Below are positions 51,678-60,249 of a stretch of 64,000 nt of DNA, one piece after another (within the stretch, counting starts at the first letter, position 1; every line of letters starts with the position of its first letter). Made by a program: the position numbers and the translations under genes. Below the pieces are notes generated by a model that did no database searches, was not told the DNA's origin, and saw nothing but the letters and a program-made list of their open reading frames with translations. Source of the stretch: Chloroflexota bacterium. Lineage in GTDB: Bacteria > Chloroflexota > Limnocylindria > P2-11E. The stretch lies in assembly GCA_005882255.1 (NCBI GenBank), contig VBEZ01000165.1, positions 1-64,000 of the forward strand, read 5' to 3'.

Positions 51678-52673
51678 ATGCGTGTCGCCATCCTCGGCGT
51701 TGGGCGTCTCGGCGCGTTCCACGCGAAGGTCCTCAGCGAAACGAAGGACGTGGACGAGCTACGCGTCTACGACGCGGACGACGCTCGCGCCAAAGACGTC
51801 GCCGCGACACTGCGCGTTCGGGCCGCCGCCTCGATCGACGAGGCGCTCGCGGGTGTCGATACCGCGGTCATCGTGACCCCGACCAACACGCACGCGTCGT
51901 TGATCAAGCGCTGCCTCGACGCGCGGATCGCGACGTTCTGCGAGAAGCCGATCGCGATCGGCATCCCCGAGACACGCGACATCGTCGCGCACGTCGAGCG
52001 CGCGAGGGGAAAGCTGCAGATCGGCTTTCAACGCCGCTTCGACGCGGGATACCTGAGGGCGCGCGATGACATCCGGGCCGGAAAGATCGGTGACGTGTTC
52101 TCCTTCGTCATGGTCAGCTGCGATCGCCTGCCGCCGCCCGACGCGTACGTCGCGACCTCGGGCGGCCAGTTCAAGGATCAGCTCATTCACGACTTCGACA
52201 TCACGCGCTGGCTCTTCGGCCAGGAAGCGGTGGAGGTGACCGCGACCGGCTCGACGCTCGGCTTCCCCCAGTACGAGGCGATGGGAGACGTCGGCACGTC
52301 GGTGGTGCTGATCCGCCTCTCCGGCGGCTCGCTCGGGCTCATCACCGGGCTGCGCCACAACGAAGCGGGGTACGACATCCACGTCGAGATCCATGGCGCG
52401 AAGGACACGCTCGCGATCGGCGTCGATCCGCGGACGCCCTGGCGCTCGGTCGAGGCCGACGCGCCGGCGCTCGCGGGGCCGCCCTACCCGACGTTCTTCG
52501 TGCGCTTCGACGGCGCCTACCGCGCGGAGCTCGCCGAGTTCCTGCGCTTCGCGCGCGGCGAGGCCGCGAACGCCTGCACTGCGGCGGACGCCCTCGAGGC
52601 GCTGCGGATCGCCGAGGCCGCGGGCCGCTCCTATCGCGAGCGGCGGACCGTGAAGCTCACCGAGATCACTTGA
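51678..52673 (+). CDS. Gfo/Idh/MocA-family oxidoreductase
   Basis: 331 residues. N-terminal Rossmann fold ILGVGRLGAFHAKVLSE, then CEKPIAIGIPETRDI (the family EKP motif), QIGFQRRFDAGYLRARDDIRAGKIGD and the catalytic-type HDFDITRWLFGQE. The substrate pattern is close to myo-inositol 2-dehydrogenases (IolG), and an iol operon lies 4 kb away, but a second such gene (62967-63962) sits within it. The MBL gene overlaps its stop (TTGA). Confidence 0.9.
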   Translation: MRVAILGVGRLGAFHAKVLSETKDVDELRVYDADDARAKDVAATLRVRAAASIDEALAGVDTAVIVTPTNTHASLIKRCLDARIATFCEKPIAIGIPETRDIVAHVERARGKLQIGFQRRFDAGYLRARDDIRAGKIGDVFSFVMVSCDRLPPPDAYVATSGGQFKDQLIHDFDITRWLFGQEAVEVTATGSTLGFPQYEAMGDVGTSVVLIRLSGGSLGLITGLRHNEAGYDIHVEIHGAKDTLAIGVDPRTPWRSVEADAPALAGPPYPTFFVRFDGAYRAELAEFLRFARGEAANACTAADALEALRIAEAAGRSYRERRTVKLTEIT

Positions 52674-53404
52674 CCGTCAGAGTCACCTTCATCGGGAGCG
52701 GGAACGCGTTCGCGGACGGCGGCCGCTCGCATGCCTGCATCCACGTGAGCGCTCCCGGTGTCTCGCTGCTGCTCGACTGCGGCGGTTCGGCCCTGCCCGC
52801 GATAAAGCGCGAGATCGATCCGGAAGCGATCGACGCGATCGCGATCAGCCACCTGCACGGCGACCACTTCGGCGGTATCCCGTATCTCGTCATCGAGCAA
52901 CATTTCGCGGGGCGGACCGCGCCGCTCGCGATCGCGGGTCCGCGGGCGCTTGTCCAGCGGCTGCGCGCCGCCGAGTCAGCGCTCTACCCCGATTTCTTCC
53001 GCAAGACGAAGCTCGCATTCCGGGTCGAGGAGACGGTGCTCGGCGCGAACGAGGTCGAGCTCGGGGGCGCGCTCGTGAGCGCGCTGCCGGTGAAGCACGT
53101 GGCCGAGTCGGATCCGCACGGTCTGCGGGTGCGCGTGGGTGACAAGCTCGTCGCGTATTCGGGCGACGCGATCTGGAGCGAGGAGCTGGCCCGCGTCGCG
53201 CACGGTGCCGATATCTTCATCTGCGACGCGTCGTTCTTCGACACCGACGACCCGTCGCACATCTCGTATCGCACGCTCATGTCGCACCGTGCCGAGCTCG
53301 AGTGCAAACGCATCGTGCTCACGCATCTCGGCGCGGAAACCCTCGCGCGGATCGGCGAGCTGGAGCTCGAACACGCTGTGGATGGGACGACGGTCGAGGT
53401 CTAG
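52670..53404 (+). CDS. RNase Z/phosphodiesterase-like MBL-fold hydrolase
   Basis: 244 residues. The first strand is VRVTFIGSGNAF, the metal site is SHLHGDHFGG (HxHxDH) with later ligands in LPVKHVAES, YSGDAIWS and LTHLGAETL. Short, without the RNase Z flexible arm, so it may be a general phosphodiesterase or lactonase. The TTG start overlaps the oxidoreductase stop; no other start fits the first beta strand. Cotranscription with that gene is likely. Confidence 0.88.
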   Translation: MTVRVTFIGSGNAFADGGRSHACIHVSAPGVSLLLDCGGSALPAIKREIDPEAIDAIAISHLHGDHFGGIPYLVIEQHFAGRTAPLAIAGPRALVQRLRAAESALYPDFFRKTKLAFRVEETVLGANEVELGGALVSALPVKHVAESDPHGLRVRVGDKLVAYSGDAIWSEELARVAHGADIFICDASFFDTDDPSHISYRTLMSHRAELECKRIVLTHLGAETLARIGELELEHAVDGTTVEV

Positions 53405-53429
53405 CGCAGGTCGCCGGCGTCGCCGGTGT

Positions 53430-53457
53430 TCAGCGCGCGGTCAGCGTGTGGTCAGCG
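53430..53457 (+). promoter_or_regulatory. Three TCAGCG half-sites at exact 11-bp period
   Basis: TCAGCG occurs at 53430-53435, 53441-53446 and 53452-53457, one per DNA turn, in the 234-bp gap before the haem peroxidase gene; the last two copies extend to GGTCAGCG. Direct repeats with this period are the usual target of OmpR/PhoB-family regulators. A TACTTAG (53473-53479) just downstream could be a -10 element. The rest of the gap holds GC-rich inverted repeats but no gene. Confidence 0.55.
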
Positions 53458-53638
53458 ACACCCCCTACTTAGGTCACCCGCCCGGTACGAGCCGATTTGT
53501 CCACGTAACCGGCCATCGTGGCGCCGCCGTTAATGCGACGAGACCGAGCAGGTCGGCGGTCGCTCGCGTGAAAGGAGAGCGGCGAGCCACGTTCCGACCC
53601 GCGGTCGCCACGGCGGGGGGAAGGGGCGGGAGGTTGTC

Positions 53639-55555
53639 ATGCGTCAATGGAGACTCTGTACCGCCCTCGCACTGCTCTTCTCGATCATCATCCTCGCGGT
53701 CAATGCGACCCCCGCATCCGCGACCTCGTTCGTCATCCGCACGCTCGACGGCCGCGGGAACAATCCGCTCCACGCCGATTGGGGACGCGCGAACACGCTC
53801 TACCAGCGTGTCGGGGCGCCCAATTACGCCGACGGCGTCGGCGCCATCGTCGGCGGTCCATCGGCGCGGTACGTGAGCAACCGCGTGTTCAACGACATCG
53901 GCCAGAACATCTTCTCCGAGAACGCGCTGACCCAGTGGGCCTGGGTCTGGGGCCAGTTCATGGACCACGACTTCGGTCTTCGCGACGAAACGCCCGGCGC
54001 AAGCGTGCCACTCGCCTTCAACGCGAACGATCCACTCGAGACGTTCACGAATGACTTCGCGCAGATGTCGTTCACACGCACGCCGGCGGCCCCCGGGACG
54101 GGGACCGCGACGGCACGTCAGCACGTCAACACGCTCAGCAGCTTCATCGACGGCTCTGGTGTCTACGGCGTCACGCCGGCGCGCCTCGAGTGGCTCCGCG
54201 TCGGCCCGGTCGACAACGACCTGAGCAACAACGGCGCACGCCTGATGCTCACGCCGGATGGCTATCTGCCGCTCGTCACCGCGCGCGGCGACGCCGCATC
54301 GGCGCCCGCCATGGACCTCATGGGTCCGCTCGCCGGGGCACCCAACGATGCCGTTGTCGCGGGTGACGTCCGCGCCAACGAGAACATCGCGCTCACGGCC
54401 TTGCACACGCTGTTCGCTCGCGAACACAATCGCATCGTCGCGGCGCTTCCCGGTTTCCTGTCCGCGGAAGAGAGGTTCCAGATCGCTCGGCGCGTCGTCG
54501 GCGCGGAGCTCCAGTACATCACCTACACGCAGTTCCTACCGGCGGTCGGGCTCCGCCTGAGCCCCTATGCCGGGTACGAGCACACCGTGAACCCCGGTCT
54601 GTCGAACGAATTCGCCGTGGTCGGTTACCGCGCACACAGCATGATCCACGGAGAGTTCGATGTGGCCGCCGTAGCCGGGACGTACACCGGCGCGCAGCTC
54701 GCGGCGTTCGCGGCACGGGGCATCGCGGTCACCGAGACGGCCGACGAGGTCCAGCTGAACGTCCCGCTCAACGCGGCGTTCGGGGCACCCGACCTGCTGC
54801 GGCAGCTCGGCCTCGGCACCACGCTCGAAAGCCTGGGCGAGCGTCAATACCAGAACGACGAGCAGATGGACAACTCGCTACGCAGCGTCCTCTTTCAGGT
54901 CCCGAAGCCCGGGATCCCCGACCCGGCCGTGTGCGGCGAACCGGTCGACCATCCCGAGTGCTTCAAGGGCGTCACGGACCTCGGCGCGATCGACATCGCT
55001 CGCGGCCGTGACCACGGCATGCCGACGTACAACGACATGCGGCGCGCATACGGCCTCGCGCCAAAGACGTCGTTCACGGACATCACGGGTGAGGCCACGC
55101 AGCGCTTTCCCAGCGACCCGCTGATCGACGCCGGCGATCCGATCAACGATCCCAACATCCTCGACTTCGTCCGCCTCCTCGACGACAACGGGAACGTCAT
55201 CCCCTTCGGCAGTCCTGCGGCGAGCGAGAGCGCGGTCGTCGGCGTTCGCCGCACCACCCTGGCGGCACGCCTCAAGGCTGTATACGGGAACGTCGACACG
55301 CTGGACGCCTTCGTGGGCATGGTGGCCGAGCGCCACGTCAGTGGAGCGGAGTTCGGAGAGCTCCAGCTCGCGATGTGGAAGAAGCAGTTCGAGGCGCTAC
55401 GCGACGGCGACCGCTTCTTCTACCAGAACGACCCGATCCTCCGAGTCATCGACCTTCGTTTCGGCATCGACTACCGGCACACACTCTCGGAGATCGTCAA
55501 GCTCAACACCGGCGTCACCGTTCCAGCGAACGTCTTCACGTTCGCGGGCAACTGA
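53639..55555 (+). CDS. Secreted animal-type haem peroxidase
   Basis: 638 residues. Signal peptide (ALALLFSIIILAVNATPASA) and a domain of the peroxidase-cyclooxygenase superfamily. The distal His is in WGQFMDHDFGL, the catalytic Arg/Glu in LFAREHNRIV and the proximal His in VGYRAHSMIHGEF. DLGAIDIARGRDHGMPTYNDMR is the closing family motif. Exported without other domains. Such bacterial peroxidases may make hypohalous acids or oxidise polymers. The ATG at 53639 follows a GGGAGG run. The upstream gap carries TCAGCG repeats and a hairpin follows the stop. Confidence 0.93.
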   Translation: MRQWRLCTALALLFSIIILAVNATPASATSFVIRTLDGRGNNPLHADWGRANTLYQRVGAPNYADGVGAIVGGPSARYVSNRVFNDIGQNIFSENALTQWAWVWGQFMDHDFGLRDETPGASVPLAFNANDPLETFTNDFAQMSFTRTPAAPGTGTATARQHVNTLSSFIDGSGVYGVTPARLEWLRVGPVDNDLSNNGARLMLTPDGYLPLVTARGDAASAPAMDLMGPLAGAPNDAVVAGDVRANENIALTALHTLFAREHNRIVAALPGFLSAEERFQIARRVVGAELQYITYTQFLPAVGLRLSPYAGYEHTVNPGLSNEFAVVGYRAHSMIHGEFDVAAVAGTYTGAQLAAFAARGIAVTETADEVQLNVPLNAAFGAPDLLRQLGLGTTLESLGERQYQNDEQMDNSLRSVLFQVPKPGIPDPAVCGEPVDHPECFKGVTDLGAIDIARGRDHGMPTYNDMRRAYGLAPKTSFTDITGEATQRFPSDPLIDAGDPINDPNILDFVRLLDDNGNVIPFGSPAASESAVVGVRRTTLAARLKAVYGNVDTLDAFVGMVAERHVSGAEFGELQLAMWKKQFEALRDGDRFFYQNDPILRVIDLRFGIDYRHTLSEIVKLNTGVTVPANVFTFAGN

Positions 55556-55562
55556 GCGACGG

Positions 55563-55589
55563 GGAGGGGGCGCAGCGTGCGCTCCCTCC
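55563..55589 (+). terminator. Terminator hairpin after the haem peroxidase gene
   Basis: GGAGGGGGCGCA (55563-55574) pairs with TGCGCTCCCTCC (55578-55589) through a 12-bp stem (one G-U) and a 3-base loop, 8 bp after the peroxidase stop and before the convergent ABC ATPase gene ending at 55613. No T-run follows. Confidence 0.65.
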
Positions 55590-55612
55590 TCGCTCCTTCC
55601 GGACGAAGCTCG

Positions 55613-56740
55613 TCACTCCGCGATGACGTGGATGCGCTCAGGCTTCACGGCGACCGTCACCGGACCGTCGAAGTCGGCGGCCGCGCCGGGATCGGGTTGA
55701 TCCACGATCCACTCGCGACCGTCGACCGTCACCCAGTAGCGCATGAGGTCGCCGAGGAACGCCCGCCGCGCGACGATGCCGGGGAGGCGGAAGCCGTCGG
55801 GATCCGCGGCCGGCGGACGGAGCGCGAGGGCCTCGGGCCGCACGCAGAGGCGCACCTCGCGTCCGGCGGCGAGCGCGAGCCCGCTCGGACGCCGCACGGT
55901 GACCGTCCGCTCGCCGAACGCGACCACGACCTCGTCGCCACGCACCTCACGCACCGTACCGGGAACGAGATTCACCGCGCCGACGAAGTCCGCGAGGAAC
56001 GAGGTGCGCGGGTGGTAGTAGATCTCCCACGGGGTACCGGCCTGCTCGACCTTGCCCGCGTTCATCACCGCGATCCAGTCCGAGAGCGACAGCGCCTCGT
56101 CCTGGTCGTGCGTGACGTACACGAACGTCATGCCCAGCCGCTGCTGCAGCGCGCGCAGCTCCCAGCGCAGCTGCACGCGAAGCTTCGCGTCGAGATTCGA
56201 CAGTGGCTCGTCGAGCAGCAGGATCTGCGGCTCGAGCACGAGAGCGCGTCCGACCGCGACGCGCTGCTGTTGTCCGCCGGAGAGCTGGTTGGGCCAGCGG
56301 TCTCCGAGCGCTCCGAGCCCGACGAACTCTAGCGTCTCCCTCACCCGTCGATCGCGCTCGTCCTTCGCCACGCCGCTGACGCGCAGTCCGTAGCCGACGT
56401 TGTCCTCGACGCTCATGTGCGGAAAGAGGGCGTAGTCCTGGAAGACCATGGCCGCGCCACGGCGATGGGCGGGCAGGTCGTTGATGCGCCGGCCTCCAAG
56501 CACGATGTCGCCCTTGTCCGGGTCGTAGAAGCCGGCGATCATGCGCAACGTCGTCGTCTTCCCGCAGCCCGAGGGGCCGAGGAGCGTCGCGAACGATCCG
56601 CGCGGGACCTCGAACGAGATGTCATCGACCGCCGGCGTTTCGCCGAACCGTTTGGTGACGTGATCGAGACGCAGGTGGATTTCGCCCGGCCGCGTCGGAG
56701 TTTCCGAGGCGACGGCCGCCGTCAGGGCATTTCTAAGCAC
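55613..56740 (-). CDS. ABC transporter ATPase (FbpC/PotA/AfuC type)
   Basis: 375 residues. Walker A LLGPSGCGKTTTLRMIAGF, Q-loop MVFQDYALFPHMSV, signature NQLSGGQQQRVAVGRALV, Walker B ILLLDEPLSNLDAKLR, switch YVTHDQDEALSL. C-terminal TOBE domains (SFLADFVGAVNLVPGTV and VRPEALALRPP) are typical of iron, polyamine and sugar-phosphate importers. The GTG at 56740 overlaps the permease stop by 8 bp. It ends the minus-strand operon that begins with iolD. Confidence 0.93.
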   Translation of the reverse strand: MLRNALTAAVASETPTRPGEIHLRLDHVTKRFGETPAVDDISFEVPRGSFATLLGPSGCGKTTTLRMIAGFYDPDKGDIVLGGRRINDLPAHRRGAAMVFQDYALFPHMSVEDNVGYGLRVSGVAKDERDRRVRETLEFVGLGALGDRWPNQLSGGQQQRVAVGRALVLEPQILLLDEPLSNLDAKLRVQLRWELRALQQRLGMTFVYVTHDQDEALSLSDWIAVMNAGKVEQAGTPWEIYYHPRTSFLADFVGAVNLVPGTVREVRGDEVVVAFGERTVTVRRPSGLALAAGREVRLCVRPEALALRPPAADPDGFRLPGIVARRAFLGDLMRYWVTVDGREWIVDQPDPGAAADFDGPVTVAVKPERIHVIAE

Positions 56741-58275
56741 GCGCGCCACCCAGTGCCACGCGACCCCGCGCGAGCACCGCGATGATCCCAAGCGCCGCCA
56801 TGGCCATGCCGATGTCGGCGACGGTGAACGCGGTCGCGCCACCCCAATCGAGATCGTTCACCAGCTGGAAGATGCGGATCGTGGCCACCGTCGTTCCCGA
56901 GGTGAACAGGAAGATGACCACCGACAGCGTCGTGACCGCCCGGACGAAGGTCGTGATGAAGCCGACGCGCAGCGAGCTTCCGAGCATCGGTAGCAGCACG
57001 TCACGGAAACCGCGCAGGCTCGACGCGCCCAGACTCCTGGCGGCCTCGTCCATCGAGCGGTCGACCTGGCGGAGCCCGGCGACCGCCGCCTGATATCCGA
57101 CCGGGACGTTCCAAAAGATCATCGCGAGGATGATGAGAAGTCCGCCGCTGCTCAGCCAGTCCAGCCATCTCTCGTTGAACGCGAGCACATAGCCGACCCC
57201 GAAGAACAGGCCGGGCACCGCGGCCGGCATGATGAGCAGCAGGTCGAGGACACCTCGTCCTCTCCAGGTGCCGCGCTGCACCAGCCATCCCGCGAGGAGC
57301 GCGAACGGTGCGGAGAACGTCGCCGCGGCGAGTCCGTACACCAGCGTGTTGCGCAGCGCCACGCCATTTGCGCCGGAGAAGATAAAGGCGAAGTGGCTCG
57401 TGGTGAAGGTGGTGTTCACAGGAAACGTGAGCGTGAAGGCGCTTACGACGAGCGATCCGTAGACCAGGACGATCATGCCGCACAGAACGCTGCACGCCGC
57501 GAAACACGCCGACGACAGCCATCCCGGGACTGGCGGGCGTGGCATCGACGACGCCCGACCGCTGACGGTCACGAACGAGCGACCGCCATCGAGCCGGACC
57601 TTCGCGACGTACAGCACCAGCGCGAGCGCGAGCAGGATCGTGCTGACGGCCGCGGCGCTGGTGAAGTCGCCGAATCCACTGATCAGGCTGTACGCCTGCC
57701 GCCGCACCAAGTCCTGGCCGCGAGAGCGGGAGGGTGACGGTGCGGAACACGGTCCACGGTCCCGCGCCCAGATTGCGCGCGGCCTGCTCCATGCGTGCGT
57801 CGCTCCGCGAGAGGACGTCCGCGATGAGCTGGTACGCGAACGGAAAGAACGCGATCGTCTGCACGCCCCAGATGCCGCCGAGGCCGAAGATGCTGATGGT
57901 CTGGCCGAAGACCCCGTAGGTGATCATGCCGCGCGGCCCGAAGAGCAGGAGGTACGAAGCGGCGACGACGAACGGAGGCGAGAGCAGCGGCAGGATCCCG
58001 ATGACCTTGAACAGCGGTTTCCAGCGCATATCCGTGTAGACCATCGCGTACGCGAAGACGAAACCGAGAAAGACGGCGCTGACGGTGGAGAGCGCCATTA
58101 CCTGCAGCGAGTTCACGAATGGCTTCATCCAAGTGCCGCCGGCGAGGAACTCCGTGTACGAGCCACCGGGCGTCACGACCACACGGACCTGCGGATACAC
58201 GATGAATATCGCAACGAGCGCGACAACAGCAAGCAGCGCGAGCAGGACACCCGGCTCGCGCTGCAGGCTGCGCAT
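56733..58275 (-). pseudogene. Two-domain ABC permease (FbpB/AfuB type) with internal deletion at about 57700-57735
   Basis: Type I importer permease made of two fused halves. From 58275 (ATG) to about 57732 the frame reads MRSLQREPGVLLALLAVVALVAIFIVYP to VFRTVTLPLSRPGL. It resumes in another frame at about 57710 with LVRRQAYSLISGFGDFTSAAAVSTILL and runs to 56733, including the second EAA loop (DEAARSLGASSLRGFRDVLLPML). The 30-40 residues expected between (end of the first EAA domain and a helix) are missing. As written, the first frame continues out of phase to 57001. If the loss is genuine, the importer would be dead while its flanking genes are intact. Confidence 0.88.
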
Positions 58276-58300
58276 CTTCGCTACGAGATCGCGGTGATCG

Positions 58301-59389
58301 CTAGAGGCCCACCGTGGATTGCCACTTCTGCAACAGCCGCGTCTTGTTGTCGGTGGCCCACTGGCGGTCGTAGTTCACGAGCTTGACCGACGTGAGGCTC
58401 GGTGCACCGGGGGCCGAAGCCACGTCGGTGCGCGTCGAGCCGCGGTTGCTGAGCTTCACGTTGAGATCGCCGGCCTCCTTGGTGATGGACCAGTCGACGA
58501 GCGCCTTCGCGGCCGCGAGGTTCTCCGGCTTTCCACCCTTGACGATGCTGATCGCGCCCACCTCGAAGCCGGTGTCGCTCGGGACGGTGAGGTCGACGGG
58601 GTTGCCCTTGCCCTTCTCGGTCAGGATGTCGTGGCTCCAGTTCGGGCAGCCGACGAACTGACCCTGGTCGATGAGCGTGAGTGCGCCCGGCGAGGTCGGG
58701 ATGTACTGGGCGATGTTGGCGTGGAGGCTCTTCATGTACGCCATCGCCCGGTCCTCGTCCTTGTTGAAGCGGAAGATCTGCGTCGCGATGAAGATGTAGC
58801 CGCCGCCGGTCAGCAGCGGGCTCGGCAGGACGAGCTTTTGCTTCCACGCCGGGTCGAGCAGGTCGTCCCAGGTCGCGGGCTTCTTGCCGCCGATCTCCTT
58901 CGTGAGACGGTCGTTGTTGGAAATGAAGCCGAAGATGCCCGTGTACCAGCCGGTCCAAAGGCCGGTCGGCTCTTTGAACTGTGCCGCGATGTCCTTCGCG
59001 TTCGGCGAGATGTAGGCCTCGAGCAGGCCCTGCTTCCCGAGCGGGTCGTGGAACTCGCTCGATCCACCGATGAAGATGTCCGCCTTCGGATTGGCCTTCT
59101 CCGCGGTGATCCGGGTTTGCAGTTCGCCGGCCGCCGCCAGCGGCAGCACGTCGACGTTGACGCCTGGGTACGCGGCCTTGAAGGCCGCGAAGAACTGATC
59201 GTTCGTCGATTGATTGAGCGCGGAGTACACCGAGATCGTGCCGGTCACCGGCGCCGCGGTCTTCGCCGCCGTCGCGACGGCGGTCGCCGAGGCGGACGGC
59301 GATGGCGTCGCCGCGCCACCGCATGCGGCCGCCACGGTGACGATCCCCAGGCCCTTCAGGAATGTTCGACGGTCAAGAAGTGATGTCAT
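58301..59389 (-). CDS. Periplasmic-type substrate-binding lipoprotein of the ABC importer
   Basis: 362 residues of the ferric/polyamine/sugar-phosphate binding-protein class. A twin-arginine-like start (DRRTFLKGLGIVTVAAACGG) ends in a lipobox-type Cys, then comes a Ser/Thr/Ala linker and the two-lobe domain: ISVYSALNQSTNDQFFAAFKAAYPGVNVDVL, ADIFIGGSSEFHD, WTGWYTGIFGFISN, PATWDDLLDPAWKQKLVLPSP and PSDTGFEVGAISIVKGGKPENLAAAKALVDW. No Tyr cluster typical of Fe(III) ligands is evident. The ATG has AGGGGAAG upstream. Sits between iolB and the permease. Confidence 0.92.
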   Translation of the reverse strand: MTSLLDRRTFLKGLGIVTVAAACGGAATPSPSASATAVATAAKTAAPVTGTISVYSALNQSTNDQFFAAFKAAYPGVNVDVLPLAAAGELQTRITAEKANPKADIFIGGSSEFHDPLGKQGLLEAYISPNAKDIAAQFKEPTGLWTGWYTGIFGFISNNDRLTKEIGGKKPATWDDLLDPAWKQKLVLPSPLLTGGGYIFIATQIFRFNKDEDRAMAYMKSLHANIAQYIPTSPGALTLIDQGQFVGCPNWSHDILTEKGKGNPVDLTVPSDTGFEVGAISIVKGGKPENLAAAKALVDWSITKEAGDLNVKLSNRGSTRTDVASAPGAPSLTSVKLVNYDRQWATDNKTRLLQKWQSTVGL

Positions 59390-59448
59390 TCTTCCCCTCC
59401 ACTCACGGTCCGTCCGGAGTTTAGACCCTGCGCTTGGTCGAAATGCGT

Positions 59449-60249
59449 TCAGCGCATGAGGCGCAGGTGATCGGGATCGAAGGTCACCTTCCACGCACGT
59501 AACGGCCCGGCCATGACATTGAGGTAGTACAAGTCGTACCCCGGCGGCGCCGATACGGTGTGATAGCCCCGCGGCACGAGAACGCATTCGCCGTCACGTA
59601 CGGCGAGGGTCTCGTCGAGCGAGCGGTCCGCGGTGTAGACGCGCTGCAGCGCAAAACCTCGTTCGTCGCGCAGGCGGTGGTAGTACGTCTCCTCGAGCGC
59701 CGTCTCGCGTGGCGGGTCGTTCGTGTCGTGTTTGTGCGGCGGGTAGCTCGACCAATGTCCGCCCGGCGTGACGACCTCGGTCACGAGCAGTGACTCCGCC
59801 GCGGCGTCCTCCATCAGGATGTGATGGATCCGCCGTTCCATCGCGCCGCTCCCGCGGATCTCGAGGCGCGCGTCGCTCGGCCCGATGACCCGGGCCGCGG
59901 CGCCACGCCCCGCCGGCGCGTGGCCAAGCGCGATCTCGACCGGGCCCGATCGCGGCGAGATCTCGAACGCCGTGCCGGGCGGCAGGTACGCGCCCGACGG
60001 CGGGCCATCGAACGGCGTCGCGCGCGTACCCAGGCCCGTCCACTCACCGGCCTCCGAGCGGATGTCGCAGCTGCCGCCGAGCACGACGACGCACGTCTCG
60101 CGCCCGGCGAGCTCGCGTCGTAGCCGCGCGCCGACCGCGATGCGATAGACCTCGAATCCGACGTACCGCCAGGCCGCGCTCTCCGGCGTGACGCGCAGGA
60201 CGCAACCGTCGCGGTCGGCGGGCTGCGCGCGAACGAGGAGGCTCGTCAC
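59449..60249 (-). CDS. iolB: 5-deoxy-glucuronate isomerase
   Basis: 266-residue bicupin of the IolB family, which converts 5-deoxy-D-glucuronate to 2-deoxy-5-keto-D-gluconate. The metal site is in SSYPPHKHDTNDPPRETALEETYYHR (HxH and Glu), with a later His in PRGYHTVSAPPGYDLYYLNVMAGP. The N-terminal cupin is degenerate. The GTG at 60249 overlaps the iolD stop (GTGA), which fixes the start. It precedes the ABC binding protein by 59 bp. Confidence 0.93.
   Translation of the reverse strand: MTSLLVRAQPADRDGCVLRVTPESAAWRYVGFEVYRIAVGARLRRELAGRETCVVVLGGSCDIRSEAGEWTGLGTRATPFDGPPSGAYLPPGTAFEISPRSGPVEIALGHAPAGRGAAARVIGPSDARLEIRGSGAMERRIHHILMEDAAAESLLVTEVVTPGGHWSSYPPHKHDTNDPPRETALEETYYHRLRDERGFALQRVYTADRSLDETLAVRDGECVLVPRGYHTVSAPPGYDLYYLNVMAGPLRAWKVTFDPDHLRLMR

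Noticed and set aside
50092-51722. Long minus-strand frame opposite the aldo/keto reductase and in part the HAD gene
   Set aside because: It overlaps two well-supported genes in the wrong frame and shows no domain.
53405-53638. Riboswitch in the gap before the haem peroxidase
   Set aside because: The gap has GC-rich inverted repeats, but I could match no known aptamer core; the TCAGCG array is the better-supported feature.
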